45,262 bases of DNA. It comes from Anaerolineae bacterium (GTDB lineage Bacteria > Chloroflexota > Anaerolineae > JAFGEY01). Positions 31,131-40,438 of this stretch are shown here, one piece after another. The translations under genes were made by a program, and so were the position numbers. The stretch's first letter is position 1. Each line of letters opens with the position of its first letter. The DNA lies in NCBI GenBank assembly GCA_016783145.1, contig JADHXD010000019.1, positions 1 to 45,262 of the forward strand. Reading direction: 5' to 3'. Under the pieces are notes generated by a model. That model had not been told where the DNA came from. It did no database searches and saw only the letters and a list, made by a program, of their open reading frames with translations.

Positions 31131-31916
31131 ATGAACCGCCTTGAGGGCAAGGTCGCGCTGGTCACTGGCGCGTCGCGAGGCATTGGGCGAGGTGTGGCGC
31201 TGCGGATGGCTGAGGAGGGCGCAGACGTCCTCGTCAACTATCACACGCATCGCCAGGAGGCGGAGGAGGTCGCAGATCAGATCACCGCGCTCGGCCAGAG
31301 GGCACTGGTTTGGCAGGCAGATGTGGCGGACCGGGAAGCGGTCGCCCGCATGTACGCCGCCGGGGCCGAGAAACTGGGCCACATAGACATCGCCGTGGCC
31401 AACGCGGCCTTCTCGGTCCGGTCGCCGGTCATCGACGCCCACTGGCAGGACGTGCTACGCACGATACAGGTCAGCCAGTTCGGTGTATTTCACACCTGCC
31501 AGATGGCCGCACAGCAGATGGTCAGGCAGGTGCTGGATGGGCGCAAGGGGGGCAAGATCGTCATCATCAGTTCGGTGCACGAAGAGCTCAGCCCCCCTGG
31601 GAGCGCCGCCTACAATATGGCCAAGGGGGCCATCAACCGGCTGGGAGAGACGATGGCTGTAGAGCTGGCTCGCTATCGCATCAATGTGAATACGATCAAC
31701 CCTGGCTGGATCGACACGCCAGGTGAGCGCCGCTTCTACAGCGAGCAAGAGATCCTGGGACGAGGGAAACACATCCCCTGGGGACGACTGGGCACGCCCG
31801 AGGACGTCGCCAGGGCCGCCCTATTCCTGGCCAGCGAGGATGCCGACTATGTGACAGGCGCGACGCTGCGCGTCGATGGGGGCTATGTGCTCGGGCTGCG
31901 CCTGCCCCATTCCTAG
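31131..31916 (+). CDS. Short-chain dehydrogenase/reductase
   Basis: This 261-residue classical SDR has the NAD(P) motif VTGASRGIGRGVALRM, then NAAFSVRSPVID, the catalytic Ser in IVIISSVHE, and the catalytic YxxxK in SAAYNMAKGAINRL. The C-terminus VTGATLRVDGGYVL is the usual FabG/glucose-dehydrogenase-like ending. AGGGAGG precedes the ATG. It lies 22 bp after the D-amino-acid enzyme and is presumably co-transcribed. The substrate is unknown; a polyol or keto-sugar is plausible. Confidence 0.9.
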   Translation: MNRLEGKVALVTGASRGIGRGVALRMAEEGADVLVNYHTHRQEAEEVADQITALGQRALVWQADVADREAVARMYAAGAEKLGHIDIAVANAAFSVRSPVIDAHWQDVLRTIQVSQFGVFHTCQMAAQQMVRQVLDGRKGGKIVIISSVHEELSPPGSAAYNMAKGAINRLGETMAVELARYRINVNTINPGWIDTPGERRFYSEQEILGRGKHIPWGRLGTPEDVARAALFLASEDADYVTGATLRVDGGYVLGLRLPHS

Positions 31917-31996
31917 CGCAACGGCCAGACGCGTCCGTTCGGTCCTGCCGGACGGCTGGGTGGGACGAGCGGAGCGGGCGTGCTGAGGAGAGAGAG

Positions 31997-33388
31997 ATGA
32001 GCCAAACAAGCTACGATGTCCTGATCGTTGGCGCCGGGCCAGCGGGCATCTTTGCTGCCCTGGAGTTGAGCCAGCGCCCTGACCTGCGGATCGCCATCCT
32101 TGACAAGGGTCCGGATATCGATCATCGCCACTGCCCTGCCCGCCAGCCTGGCGGCAGGTGCCGCCACTGCCAGCCCTGTGCGATCCTCACCGGATGGGGA
32201 GGGGCTGGAGCGTTCTCAGACGGCAAGCTCACTCTTTCCCCGGCGGTCGGGGGACACCTGCCCGAGATCTTGGGAGAGGACCGGGCCACGCGACTCATCC
32301 AGCAGGCGGATGAGGTCTATGTCCGCTTCGGCGCGCCACCGCTGATCTATGGCCAACGAACCGATCAAGTCGAGGCGCTTGAGAAGCGGGCGGCAATGGC
32401 TAGGCTGAGATTCCTCTCTGTCCCGATCCGCCACATCGGGACAGAGCGCTGCGTCTCAATCATGCGCGGCATGAGGGATGAGCTTCTCCAACGCGGCGTC
32501 AGCATCCGCACCCGCAGTCCCGTGTCTCGCATCGCAACCGTGAACGGGCGGGTCAGTGGCCTCGAGACGGAAAAGGGCGAGCGGATCGAAGCCGGGACGG
32601 TGATCGTGGCCCCGGGGCGCGAAGGAGCGTCTTGGCTCAAGAGCCGCGCCGAGGAGTTGGGCCTGACCCAGGCACGCAACCCGGTGGACCTGGGCGTACG
32701 AGTCGAGCTGCCGGCGATCGTGCTGGAGCCGATCACCGAGCTGGTGTACGAATCCAAGCTCATCTACTACTCGGAGTCATTCGACGACCAGGTGCGCACC
32801 TTTTGCATGTGCCCGTACGGCGAGGTGAGCACCGAGTACGCGGGCGACGTGATGACCGTCAACGGACACTCCTTTGCCGATCGCCGGACGGCCAACACCA
32901 ACTTTGCCATTCTGGTCAGCAAGAACTTTACCGAACCTTTTGACGACCCCATCGCCTACGGCAAGAGCATCGCCCGGCTGGCTAACCTGCTCAGCGGTGG
33001 GATCATGATCCAGCGCCTGGGTGATCTCGAGTCCGGCCGGCGCTCCACCGCAGAGCGACTGTCGCGCTCCATCGTCACCCCTACCCTGCCCAGTGCCACG
33101 CCAGGGGACCTCAACCTCGTGCTTCCCTACCGGTATGTGACCGACATCCTGGAAATGCTCCACGCTCTCGACGAGATCGCACCCAGAGTAGCCTCCGGCC
33201 ACACGCTGCTCTATGGAGTCGAGGTCAAGTTCTACTCCAACCGTCTTCACCTCTCTCCCGAGATGGAGACAGAGGTAGAGAACCTGTTTGCCTGCGGCGA
33301 CGGTGCCGGAGTGACCCGCGGGCTGATCCAGGCATCTGCCTCGGGAAAGGTGGCTGCGGACGCCATCCTGGATAGGCTTGCGGGCTGA
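31997..33388 (+). CDS. FAD-dependent oxidoreductase (COG2509-type)
   Basis: This 463-residue flavoprotein has the FAD-binding VLIVGAGPAGIFAALELS at the N-terminus. A cysteine-containing segment, HCPARQPGGRCRHCQPC (about residues 38-56), is followed by GWGGAGAFSDGKLTLSP. VIVAPGREGASWL and the closing LFACGDGAGVTRGLIQAS-AASGKVA-like region complete the two-dinucleotide architecture. These uncharacterised dehydrogenases are widespread in anaerobes; CXXC-type cysteines may be redox-active. GAGGAGAGAGAG precedes the ATG. It ends the three-gene group. Confidence 0.82.
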   Translation: MSQTSYDVLIVGAGPAGIFAALELSQRPDLRIAILDKGPDIDHRHCPARQPGGRCRHCQPCAILTGWGGAGAFSDGKLTLSPAVGGHLPEILGEDRATRLIQQADEVYVRFGAPPLIYGQRTDQVEALEKRAAMARLRFLSVPIRHIGTERCVSIMRGMRDELLQRGVSIRTRSPVSRIATVNGRVSGLETEKGERIEAGTVIVAPGREGASWLKSRAEELGLTQARNPVDLGVRVELPAIVLEPITELVYESKLIYYSESFDDQVRTFCMCPYGEVSTEYAGDVMTVNGHSFADRRTANTNFAILVSKNFTEPFDDPIAYGKSIARLANLLSGGIMIQRLGDLESGRRSTAERLSRSIVTPTLPSATPGDLNLVLPYRYVTDILEMLHALDEIAPRVASGHTLLYGVEVKFYSNRLHLSPEMETEVENLFACGDGAGVTRGLIQASASGKVAADAILDRLAG

Positions 33389-33470
33389 CGCCGGGCCACT
33401 CTACAGGTGGGGCGACGCCGCCACCGGTTCCGCGGCCCTGCTGCCAGTCGAGCGTGATGCCGAACGGCGA

Positions 33471-33501
33471 AGGGCAGAAAGGCCCTATGCCCTTCTGCCC
33501 T
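33471..33501. terminator. hairpin between convergent genes
   Basis: AGGGCAGAA (33471-33479) pairs with TTCTGCCCT (33493-33501) over 9 bp. It lies between the FAD oxidoreductase stop and the end of the minus-strand repeat protein, so it could terminate either transcript. There is no T tract. Confidence 0.45.
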
Positions 33502-33545
33502 CCTGCACGTCGTTCTAGGCCTTCATCCACGCTGCCCCGCTGTGA

Positions 33546-36500
33546 TTACTCCTCGTTGAGCACCACGGGCAGGTAGACCTGCCATACGGTCTCGGGCAGC
33601 AGTTGGATCTCTATGCCACCTACCAGGTCTCCATTGACATAGCCCTCCACATCGATGGTCGGCACACTTCCCGCCGCCGCCTGCAGAGCGCGAACCTGCT
33701 GTACAGCCAGGGCTTGCTGCGCCGAGATCGGACACGGGATCTCTACGGTGACCGTGACCGTGCCCTCCTCAAAGGGCAGGATCTCTAGCGTGTCAGTGGG
33801 GTCTGTCGTCACCATCCAGTCAGCGGGCACGTTAAAGGAGACCATGCCGATCTCCACGGTGACGGTGAAGGGACTGTCGTTCCTCACCGTGAACGTGAAC
33901 ACCTTGGTAGTGCCACACGGCGGCTCCTCGATCACCCGCACGTTCCGCTGGCTGCGCTGCGGCTCGTATTCGCCCGCCGCGTCTTGCACGATGGCCATCA
34001 CACACTGTGGACCGGCGAGCTCGGGGAACCACTTTGTAGACGCTGTGGTCGTCATTCCCGCGTCTACCGTCACCAACTGCGTCGGAGACACGATACCCGT
34101 TGTCGTGAACGCGATGCCCATACCGAACTTGGCCCAGCCGAACTCGACGGTGACCGGCACCGGTGAAGGGCCGCTGTTCTGCAGCTCGACCGTGATCGTG
34201 GTCTCCTCACCCTTCTTGGGTGGATCGGGATCGACGGTGATCTCTGTCTCCGCATAGTCCTTCTCGTGCGGCTTGTGGATCGGGATCGGCGGCCGGTCCA
34301 GCTTGCGGAAGCCGCCGAGGAGTCGGCCATCCACGTGGGCCTCCACGTCCACGATCGGACGTCCGGTGCCCAGCTTGGCATCGCGCGCAGGTGTGACCAT
34401 CAGCGTGGCCTGCACTCGCTCGCCTGCCGGCACGTTGGTCATGGTCATCGGTGACACACTGATGTCCCACCCGTGCTGGTGCTGGATCAGCCCCAGCGTG
34501 ATCGTCACCGGCTCCTCGTAGGGATTGCCCACCTGGAACGCCAGCGAGTGCGGGATGCCAGGCCGCAGTGGTTCGCCCACGTCGATGTTGCGCTGGCTTT
34601 TCACCGGTTCGTATCCCTCGACCTCTAGTTCCACCTGGACGCAGAACTTGCCCGCCCAGGGGGGCATCCAGATTACGTGCCCCTTTGCCGCGCCCCACGC
34701 GGGCACAAAGATCGCGATCGGGTTGGGCGTGATGTGCGCCGTGGTAAAGGGCAGCCCGATTCCAAAGGGCGCGATGCTAAAGGTCGCTATGACCACCCGG
34801 TCCACCGGCGTCGGGTTGTGCACCTCAACGCTCAGCTTGGTAGGTTTGCCCGCCATCGCCGGGTAGGGATCCACGCCGATCTCCGACTCGGCGTACACCG
34901 GGTCCCTGGGCCGGTGGATGGGCACCGGCGGGCGGTGGATCTTGCGAAAGCCGCCGATCAACCGTCCCTCCGCATACCCCTCCACGTCCACGATCACCGT
35001 GCCGTCTTCCGGCAGTGGTCGACCTGGCGGCGGCTGAACCGTCAGCATGACCGGACGTTCCTCACCTGGCTGCATGTCGAGCAGCGTGTCGGGCACGACC
35101 TCGATCTCCCATCCCGCCACGTGCGGGATCAGCCCCAGCGTCACTGTCATCGGTCGCTCCAGCGGGTTCCCGACCATGAACTCTAGCGAGTGCGGCTCTC
35201 CCGGTCGGAGTGGCTCACCGATGTCGATGTTCTTCTGACTCCACTGCTTGCGGTAGCCCTCCTTCTCCAGCTCCACCTTGATGCACGCCCGCCCTCCGAC
35301 CGGCGGGATCCACGTGATGCACTCTTTGACCACGCTGTGTGGCGGCAGGACGACCGGGCGCGGGCCGTTGATCTGGTGGAAGGGCAGCCCAATGCCAAAG
35401 TACGCCCAGAAGAAACGCACCGTCACTGTCTGGGTGAACATCGTTGGGTTGCGCAGCTCGACACACACTTCGGTTGGCTCTCTGGCCCGAGGCGGGTACG
35501 GATGCACGGTGATCTCTCGCTCCGCGTACACCGGGTCTGCCGGTCGATGGATCGGCACCGGTGGGCGAAACACCTTGCGGATACCCCCGATCAGTTTCCC
35601 ATTCGCGTACGCCTCCAGGTGCAGGACCGGCTTCCCATCTTCCAGCTCTGCCAGATCCCCCGTCGGCGTCAGCCACACCCCCACCTGCGTTGGTTTCGCG
35701 GGCCACGGCGGTGCGTTCGGGATCTCCTTCGGCTCATAGTCCATCTCCCATCCGGGCACGTGGTTCACCAGCGCCAAGGTGATCGTCACCGGCTCCGGGA
35801 ACGGGTTCCCTACTGGGACCTCAAAGTACTCTACCTTCCCTGGCTCGAGGAACTCGGCCACGTCCAGGTTCCGCTGGCTCCTCACCGGCGGATTCTCCCC
35901 CGCCGGATCGGTCAGCCGCACCTGCACGCAGAAATGCCCGCCGTAGGTAAAGACGTGCTTTACACAGACCAGCTTCTCACTGTACGGTGGGAGCTCCACA
36001 GGCCGCGGCGGCCCGATCGGCACGAACGGCAGCCCGATCCCAAAGTTCGCCAAGCTGAACTCTACGAGCACCGTCTGCGTGATGCCGGTATGGTTGCGCA
36101 CCTTGGTGCAGATCTCTGTCGGCTCGCCCGCCCGCGGCGGGTACGGATCCACGCTGATCTCCGACTCGGCGTATGGCGGCTCGTCCGGCTGGTGGATCGG
36201 CACCGGGGGCCGGTGGATCTTGCGAAAGCCCCCGATCAGCTTCCCCTCCGCGTACCCCTCCACGTCCACGATCACTGTGCCATCTTCCGGCAGTGGTCGA
36301 CCTGGCGGCGGCTGGACCGTCAGCGTAGCCGTATGTGTGTCGCCTGGCTGCATGTCGCGCAGCACCATCGGCACGACCTCGATCTCCCACCCTTGGACGT
36401 GCGGGATCAGCCCCAGGGTCACCGTCATCGGTTCCGCAAGGGGATTCCCGACGCTGAACTCTAGCGAGTGCGGCTTGCCGGGGCGAAGCGGTTCTCCCAC

Positions 36501-39002
36501 GTCGATGTTCCGCTGGCTCCATACCTTCCGGTAGCCCTCCCGTTCGACCTCAACCTTGATGCACGCCCGCCCTCCGACCGGCGGGATCCACGTGATGCAC
36601 TCTTTGACCACGCTGTGCGGCGGCAGGACAACCACGCGCGGGCCGTTGATCTGGTGGAAGGGCAGCCCGATGCCAAAGTATGCCCAGAAGAAACGCACCG
36701 TCACCGTCTGTGGCACCGGCGTCGGGTTCCGTAGTTCAACGCACACCTCCGTCGGTTCCCCCGCCCGCGGTGGGTACGGACGCACGGTGATCTCTCGCTC
36801 CGCGTACACCGGGTCTGCCGGTCGATGGATCGGCACCGGTGGGCGGAACACCTTCCGGATGCCCCCGATCAGCTCCCCATTCGCGTACGCCTCCAGGTGC
36901 AGGACCGGCTTCCCATCTTCCAGCTCTGCCAGATCCCCCGTCGGCGTCAGCCACACCCCCACCTGCGTTGGTTTTGCAGGCCAGGGCGGTGCGTTCGGGA
37001 TCACCTTCGGCTCATAGTCCATCTCCCATCCGGGCACGTGGTTCACCAGTGCCAAGGTGATCGTCACCGGGTCCGGGAACGGGTTCCCTACGGGCACCTC
37101 AAAGTACTCTACCTTCCCCGGCTCGAGGAACTCTGCCACGTCCAGGTTCCGCTGGCTCTTCACCGGGCGGTACTCCCCCGCCGGATCGCTCAACTGCACC
37201 TGCACGCAGAAATGTCCACCGTAGGTAAAGATGTGCTTTACACAGACCAACTTCTCACTGTACGGTGGCAGTTCTACGAGCCGCAGTGGCCCGATCGGCA
37301 CGAACGGCAGCCCGATCCCAAAGTTTGCCACGCTGAACTGCACCTGCACCGTCTGCGTGAAGCCCGTATGGTTCCGCACTTTCACGCAGATCTCTGTCGG
37401 CTCGCCCGCCCGCGGCGGGTACGGATCCACGCTGATCTCCGACTCGGCGTATGGCGGCTCGTCTGGCTGGTGGATCGGCACCGGGGGCCGGTAGATCTTG
37501 CGGATGCCCCCGATCACGAACGGTGGCCTGTCGGGTGGGTAGCTCAGCGCCTGTACGTCCACGATCGGCGTCAGGTCATCGGGCAGCGAGTCGGCGAATG
37601 CCAGATCGGGCGGCTTGACGGTCAGGGTGACAAAACGCATCGTGTTGGGGGCCACACCCGGCAGCTCCATCGGCTCGATCGTCACCTCCCACCCGGGAAG
37701 GAAGACCGTCTTGGTGAAGCGGATCGTCGTCGTCATCGGCTCGGGGTTCAGGAACTCGTGCTGGAAGTTGCCGACCGGGATGCGCACAGAGTGAGGCACT
37801 CCCGGCCTCAGGGGCTCGGACACGTCCAGGTTGCGCTGGCTAAAGTGATCCTCATACACGACCGCGGCACTGACGGGAACGATGTGTACCCGTGCCTGGA
37901 CGCAGAAATGCCCGCCAAAGGGCGGGATCCACGTGATGCACACCACGGCCTTGTCGAACGGTGGGATGTCTGCCATGATCGGCCCGCTGATAGGCTGGAA
38001 GGGCAGGCCGATCCCAAAGTTCGCCCAGCTAAGCTGCACGGCCACGGTGCGCGTGACGGCACTCAAGTTGCGGAGCTCGACGCAGATCTGGGTCGGCTCG
38101 CCCGCGCGAGGCGGGTAGGGCTTGACGCTGATCTCGGACTCGGCAAAGAAGGGGTCCTTGGGCCGGTGCAGGGGCACTGGCGGCGTGTCGATCTTGCGGA
38201 ACCCGCCGATGGTCTTTCCACCGATGAAACCCTCCACGTCGACCACCGGTTTCCCACTGCCCAGGGGCTGGTCGCGTGGGGGTGTGGTCAACAGGGTCAC
38301 CATGGTCGTCTGTCCCGGCTGCAGGAAGGGGATTACCGGTGGGTCCAGCTGGACATCCCACCCCGGCAGGAGACTCTTGACCGTAAAGGTGACAGGCCCT
38401 TCCCTGTCCAGGGGATTCCCGACGGGGAACACCATCTCGTCCGTCTGGCCTGGGACCAGGTCCTCCCAGATATCGATGTTGCGCTGGCTCACCTGTTCCG
38501 GCCACGGCGCCCCGGTCACGTCCATCCCAGTCAGCTTCACCTGTACGCACCAATGGCCGGGCGCCGGCGGAACCCACACCACGCATCCCTTTGCCGTGCC
38601 ACTGGGCGGCACCACTACGCTGTCCGCGCCCACTGGCGTGAACGGCAGGCCGATCCCAAAGTTGGCGACGCTGAATTCGAGGGTCGCTAACTGAGGATCT
38701 GGTGTGGTATTGACGACCTCAGCGCAGAGCTGGGTGGGCTGGAGGGCGATCGGCGGCTCTGGATGGACGGTGATCTCGCCCTGCGCATACCAGGGCCAGT
38801 CGCCTCGTGGAAAGACCACTGGTGGAAGAACGTCAGGCAGGGAAGAGGGTACGGATGCCTCAGATTGGGGCATCTCCTGCACATACGTGATCTCGCCGGT
38901 TGCACTCTCCGGCGTAGAAGCAAACGCGGTCATCACAAGCAGACAGGCAGTGACGGCGATCACTGCTGCAGCTACGACCCAGGCAATTCGCTTGATTTTC
39001 AT
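33546..39002 (-). CDS. Giant secreted eight-repeat protein with C-terminal YLPVV motif
   Basis: This 1818-residue protein has a signal peptide (about 1-30, hydrophobic core IAWVVAAAVIAVTACLLVMT). Eight repeats of about 212-233 residues each begin with a linker such as RPPVPIHRP followed by YAESEISVDPYPPRAGEPT. Each repeat seems to hold two Ig-like beta-sandwiches: a CARDB-like half (NFGIGLPF, then GGHFCVQV) ending in SQRNLDV, and a half with VGNP...GWEM...P like NEW3/CARDB domains. Repeats 3 and 5, and 4 and 6, are nearly identical. The protein ends VYLPVVLNEE, a tail I associate with secreted Chloroflexota proteins. It is probably a surface or extracellular matrix/adhesion protein; no catalytic motif is seen. 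AGGAGG precedes the ATG. Confidence 0.85.
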   Translation of the reverse strand: MKIKRIAWVVAAAVIAVTACLLVMTAFASTPESATGEITYVQEMPQSEASVPSSLPDVLPPVVFPRGDWPWYAQGEITVHPEPPIALQPTQLCAEVVNTTPDPQLATLEFSVANFGIGLPFTPVGADSVVVPPSGTAKGCVVWVPPAPGHWCVQVKLTGMDVTGAPWPEQVSQRNIDIWEDLVPGQTDEMVFPVGNPLDREGPVTFTVKSLLPGWDVQLDPPVIPFLQPGQTTMVTLLTTPPRDQPLGSGKPVVDVEGFIGGKTIGGFRKIDTPPVPLHRPKDPFFAESEISVKPYPPRAGEPTQICVELRNLSAVTRTVAVQLSWANFGIGLPFQPISGPIMADIPPFDKAVVCITWIPPFGGHFCVQARVHIVPVSAAVVYEDHFSQRNLDVSEPLRPGVPHSVRIPVGNFQHEFLNPEPMTTTIRFTKTVFLPGWEVTIEPMELPGVAPNTMRFVTLTVKPPDLAFADSLPDDLTPIVDVQALSYPPDRPPFVIGGIRKIYRPPVPIHQPDEPPYAESEISVDPYPPRAGEPTEICVKVRNHTGFTQTVQVQFSVANFGIGLPFVPIGPLRLVELPPYSEKLVCVKHIFTYGGHFCVQVQLSDPAGEYRPVKSQRNLDVAEFLEPGKVEYFEVPVGNPFPDPVTITLALVNHVPGWEMDYEPKVIPNAPPWPAKPTQVGVWLTPTGDLAELEDGKPVLHLEAYANGELIGGIRKVFRPPVPIHRPADPVYAEREITVRPYPPRAGEPTEVCVELRNPTPVPQTVTVRFFWAYFGIGLPFHQINGPRVVVLPPHSVVKECITWIPPVGGRACIKVEVEREGYRKVWSQRNIDVGEPLRPGKPHSLEFSVGNPLAEPMTVTLGLIPHVQGWEIEVVPMVLRDMQPGDTHTATLTVQPPPGRPLPEDGTVIVDVEGYAEGKLIGGFRKIHRPPVPIHQPDEPPYAESEISVDPYPPRAGEPTEICTKVRNHTGITQTVLVEFSLANFGIGLPFVPIGPPRPVELPPYSEKLVCVKHVFTYGGHFCVQVRLTDPAGENPPVRSQRNLDVAEFLEPGKVEYFEVPVGNPFPEPVTITLALVNHVPGWEMDYEPKEIPNAPPWPAKPTQVGVWLTPTGDLAELEDGKPVLHLEAYANGKLIGGIRKVFRPPVPIHRPADPVYAEREITVHPYPPRAREPTEVCVELRNPTMFTQTVTVRFFWAYFGIGLPFHQINGPRPVVLPPHSVVKECITWIPPVGGRACIKVELEKEGYRKQWSQKNIDIGEPLRPGEPHSLEFMVGNPLERPMTVTLGLIPHVAGWEIEVVPDTLLDMQPGEERPVMLTVQPPPGRPLPEDGTVIVDVEGYAEGRLIGGFRKIHRPPVPIHRPRDPVYAESEIGVDPYPAMAGKPTKLSVEVHNPTPVDRVVIATFSIAPFGIGLPFTTAHITPNPIAIFVPAWGAAKGHVIWMPPWAGKFCVQVELEVEGYEPVKSQRNIDVGEPLRPGIPHSLAFQVGNPYEEPVTITLGLIQHQHGWDISVSPMTMTNVPAGERVQATLMVTPARDAKLGTGRPIVDVEAHVDGRLLGGFRKLDRPPIPIHKPHEKDYAETEITVDPDPPKKGEETTITVELQNSGPSPVPVTVEFGWAKFGMGIAFTTTGIVSPTQLVTVDAGMTTTASTKWFPELAGPQCVMAIVQDAAGEYEPQRSQRNVRVIEEPPCGTTKVFTFTVRNDSPFTVTVEIGMVSFNVPADWMVTTDPTDTLEILPFEEGTVTVTVEIPCPISAQQALAVQQVRALQAAAGSVPTIDVEGYVNGDLVGGIEIQLLPETVWQVYLPVVLNEE
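34936..37494 (-). repeat. two near-identical ~1.28-kb blocks inside the giant repeat gene
   Basis: Protein repeats 3+4 (about 36215-37494) and 5+6 (about 34936-36214) match almost base for base at an offset of 1278 bp, for example around the PADPVYAEREIT codons. The neighbouring repeats 1, 2, 7 and 8 are much more diverged. This indicates a recent tandem duplication or gene conversion of a two-repeat unit. Confidence 0.85.
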
Positions 39003-39387
39003 TCTGGCCTCCTGTGATCGAGCCCAGGAGCGTGCGTGGAGTGGTGTGTGAGGCTGCTGCGACTGCCCTACCCCTGAGCCTGTTCATACGCAGACACGAC
39101 ATCAGGATTCGCGAGCGTTTCGCACCTCCTTTCTGTGTGCAGGGACGGTCTACCCACACGCCCTCTAGCGTCTGCGAGCTGGGCACTTGCTGACCGCGGA
39201 TGAAAGGCCAGCGTTTCAAGCCCAGCGCCAGAAAACGCAACCTGCAGACCACCCCTTGGGCAGGTTGTGAAGAACAGGACGCGCGGGGCGAGAGTGACTG
39301 CTGCGGTGAGTAGTGAAACGATGTGGATGAGTTGCGAGTGCGGCGCATACAAGATGCTGAATGCCCACGCCCTGTCCCCTCAACTAC
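39003..39387 (-). other. long 5' leader of the giant repeat gene
   Basis: The 5' untranslated region of about 375 bases, between the promoter and the ATG, has no credible gene. It has several stems when read on the minus strand, the clearest being AACCTGC/GCAGGTT (39266-39260 with 39245-39239) and GCGTTT/AAACGC just after it. I see no known riboswitch signature. Confidence 0.5.
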
Positions 39388-39416
39388 ATATTAGCGCAAT
39401 TTGCTGCTCCTGTCAA
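39388..39416 (-). promoter_or_regulatory. promoter of the giant repeat gene
   Basis: On the minus strand: a perfect TTGACA (39416-39411), a 17-bp spacer and TAATAT (39393-39388). Confidence 0.7.
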
Positions 39417-39480
39417 GGGAACAGGTACTGGCGGCGCTCGCGCACACGCTCGCGTCCAGCTTTTCGTCGCGCACAGCCAA

Positions 39481-40206
39481 TCACAGGCCAACTCCCAGGG
39501 TTTTGAGCAAGACTTGGGCCAAGGGTGCGATGAGAACGGCGGGCAGGAGATTTGCTACACGAATCCGCCGCAGGTCCAGCAGGATCAGGGAGATGCCCAG
39601 CATCAGCACGCCACCAGCGGCGGTCATCTCGATCACCCACGGCGTCTCCCGGGTGACCTCGCCCAGTGCTTCGCCCACACCCATCGCGGTCAGGCTGATC
39701 CCTCCCTGCACGAACACCACCGTCAGGATGGACAGCAGCACGCCCGGTCCCATCGTGGCCGAAAAGGCCAGCGCGGCGAACCCGTCCAACATCGACTTGA
39801 CCGCTAGCAGGCTATAGTCGCCCGTCAGGCCGTCCTGGATGGAACCGAGAATGGTCAGCGGCCCGACGCAGAAGACCAGGCTGGCGGTGACAAAGGCCCG
39901 CGTGATCGAGCGCCCATCCTCTCCTCCCTGCTTGCCACCCAGCCGGTCCTCCAACCACCGTCCGGTGGCCTCCAGCCGGTCATCGATCCGCGCCCACTCA
40001 CCCAGGACGCCGCCCAGCAGCACGCTCCCCATGATCAAGAGCACGTTCCCGGTCTGCAGCGCCATCTGCATCCCGACGACAGAGGTGACGAGCCCGAGGC
40101 CCCAGATCACGGTCTGCCGCATCTTTTCCGGCAGACGATTGCCCAGGAAGGAGCCCAGGAGCCCCCCCACCAGCACGGTCACGACGTTGATGATGGTTCC
40201 GATCAT
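39481..40206 (-). CDS. DUF554 family membrane protein
   Basis: This 241-residue polytopic membrane protein has about six or seven hydrophobic segments. MIGTIINVVTVLVGGLLGSF at the start, GSVLLGGVLGEWARIDDRLE in the middle, and FCVGPLTILGSIQDGL with KSMLDGFAALAFSATMGPGV mark it as DUF554 (YdfK-like). The function of the family is not established; transport is often suspected. GGGAGGGTGAGGG precedes the ATG, and the promoter places the transcription start only about 20 bases upstream. Confidence 0.9.
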   Translation of the reverse strand: MIGTIINVVTVLVGGLLGSFLGNRLPEKMRQTVIWGLGLVTSVVGMQMALQTGNVLLIMGSVLLGGVLGEWARIDDRLEATGRWLEDRLGGKQGGEDGRSITRAFVTASLVFCVGPLTILGSIQDGLTGDYSLLAVKSMLDGFAALAFSATMGPGVLLSILTVVFVQGGISLTAMGVGEALGEVTRETPWVIEMTAAGGVLMLGISLILLDLRRIRVANLLPAVLIAPLAQVLLKTLGVGL

Positions 40207-40233
40207 CCCTCACCCTCCCACAAGAGTGCGATC

Positions 40234-40261
40234 ATTATACCACCCTCCGCCAGGCGGGCAA
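40234..40261 (-). promoter_or_regulatory. promoter of the DUF554 gene
   Basis: On the minus strand: TTGCCC (40261-40256), a 16-bp spacer and a perfect TATAAT (40239-40234), just ahead of the gene. Confidence 0.7.
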
Positions 40262-40317
40262 CCTCGCCCCCGCTCACCGTGGGGCGGGCGCGCCCGGGAC
40301 ACCGCCGGTGCTCACGG

Positions 40318-40346
40318 TTGCTCCAGACACACCTTCGTGCTACAAT
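40318..40346 (+). promoter_or_regulatory. promoter of the FGGY kinase gene
   Basis: TTGCTC (40318-40323), a 17-bp spacer and TACAAT (40341-40346), 93 bp before the ATG. Confidence 0.55.
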
Positions 40347-40438
40347 CCCCTGGAGCTGGGCGGGCGCACTGAGCTCCGCATCATCTGTGCTCGATCTGCC
40401 CGCAGAAGGGCGACTGGCCGGGACGAGGAGGAACGTGG

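Noticed and set aside
36825-38690. 621-codon open frame (plus) opposite the giant repeat gene, and the similar 35190-36464 frame
   Set aside because: The translations are His/Arg/Pro-rich shadows of the repeat protein and repeat only because the sense gene repeats.
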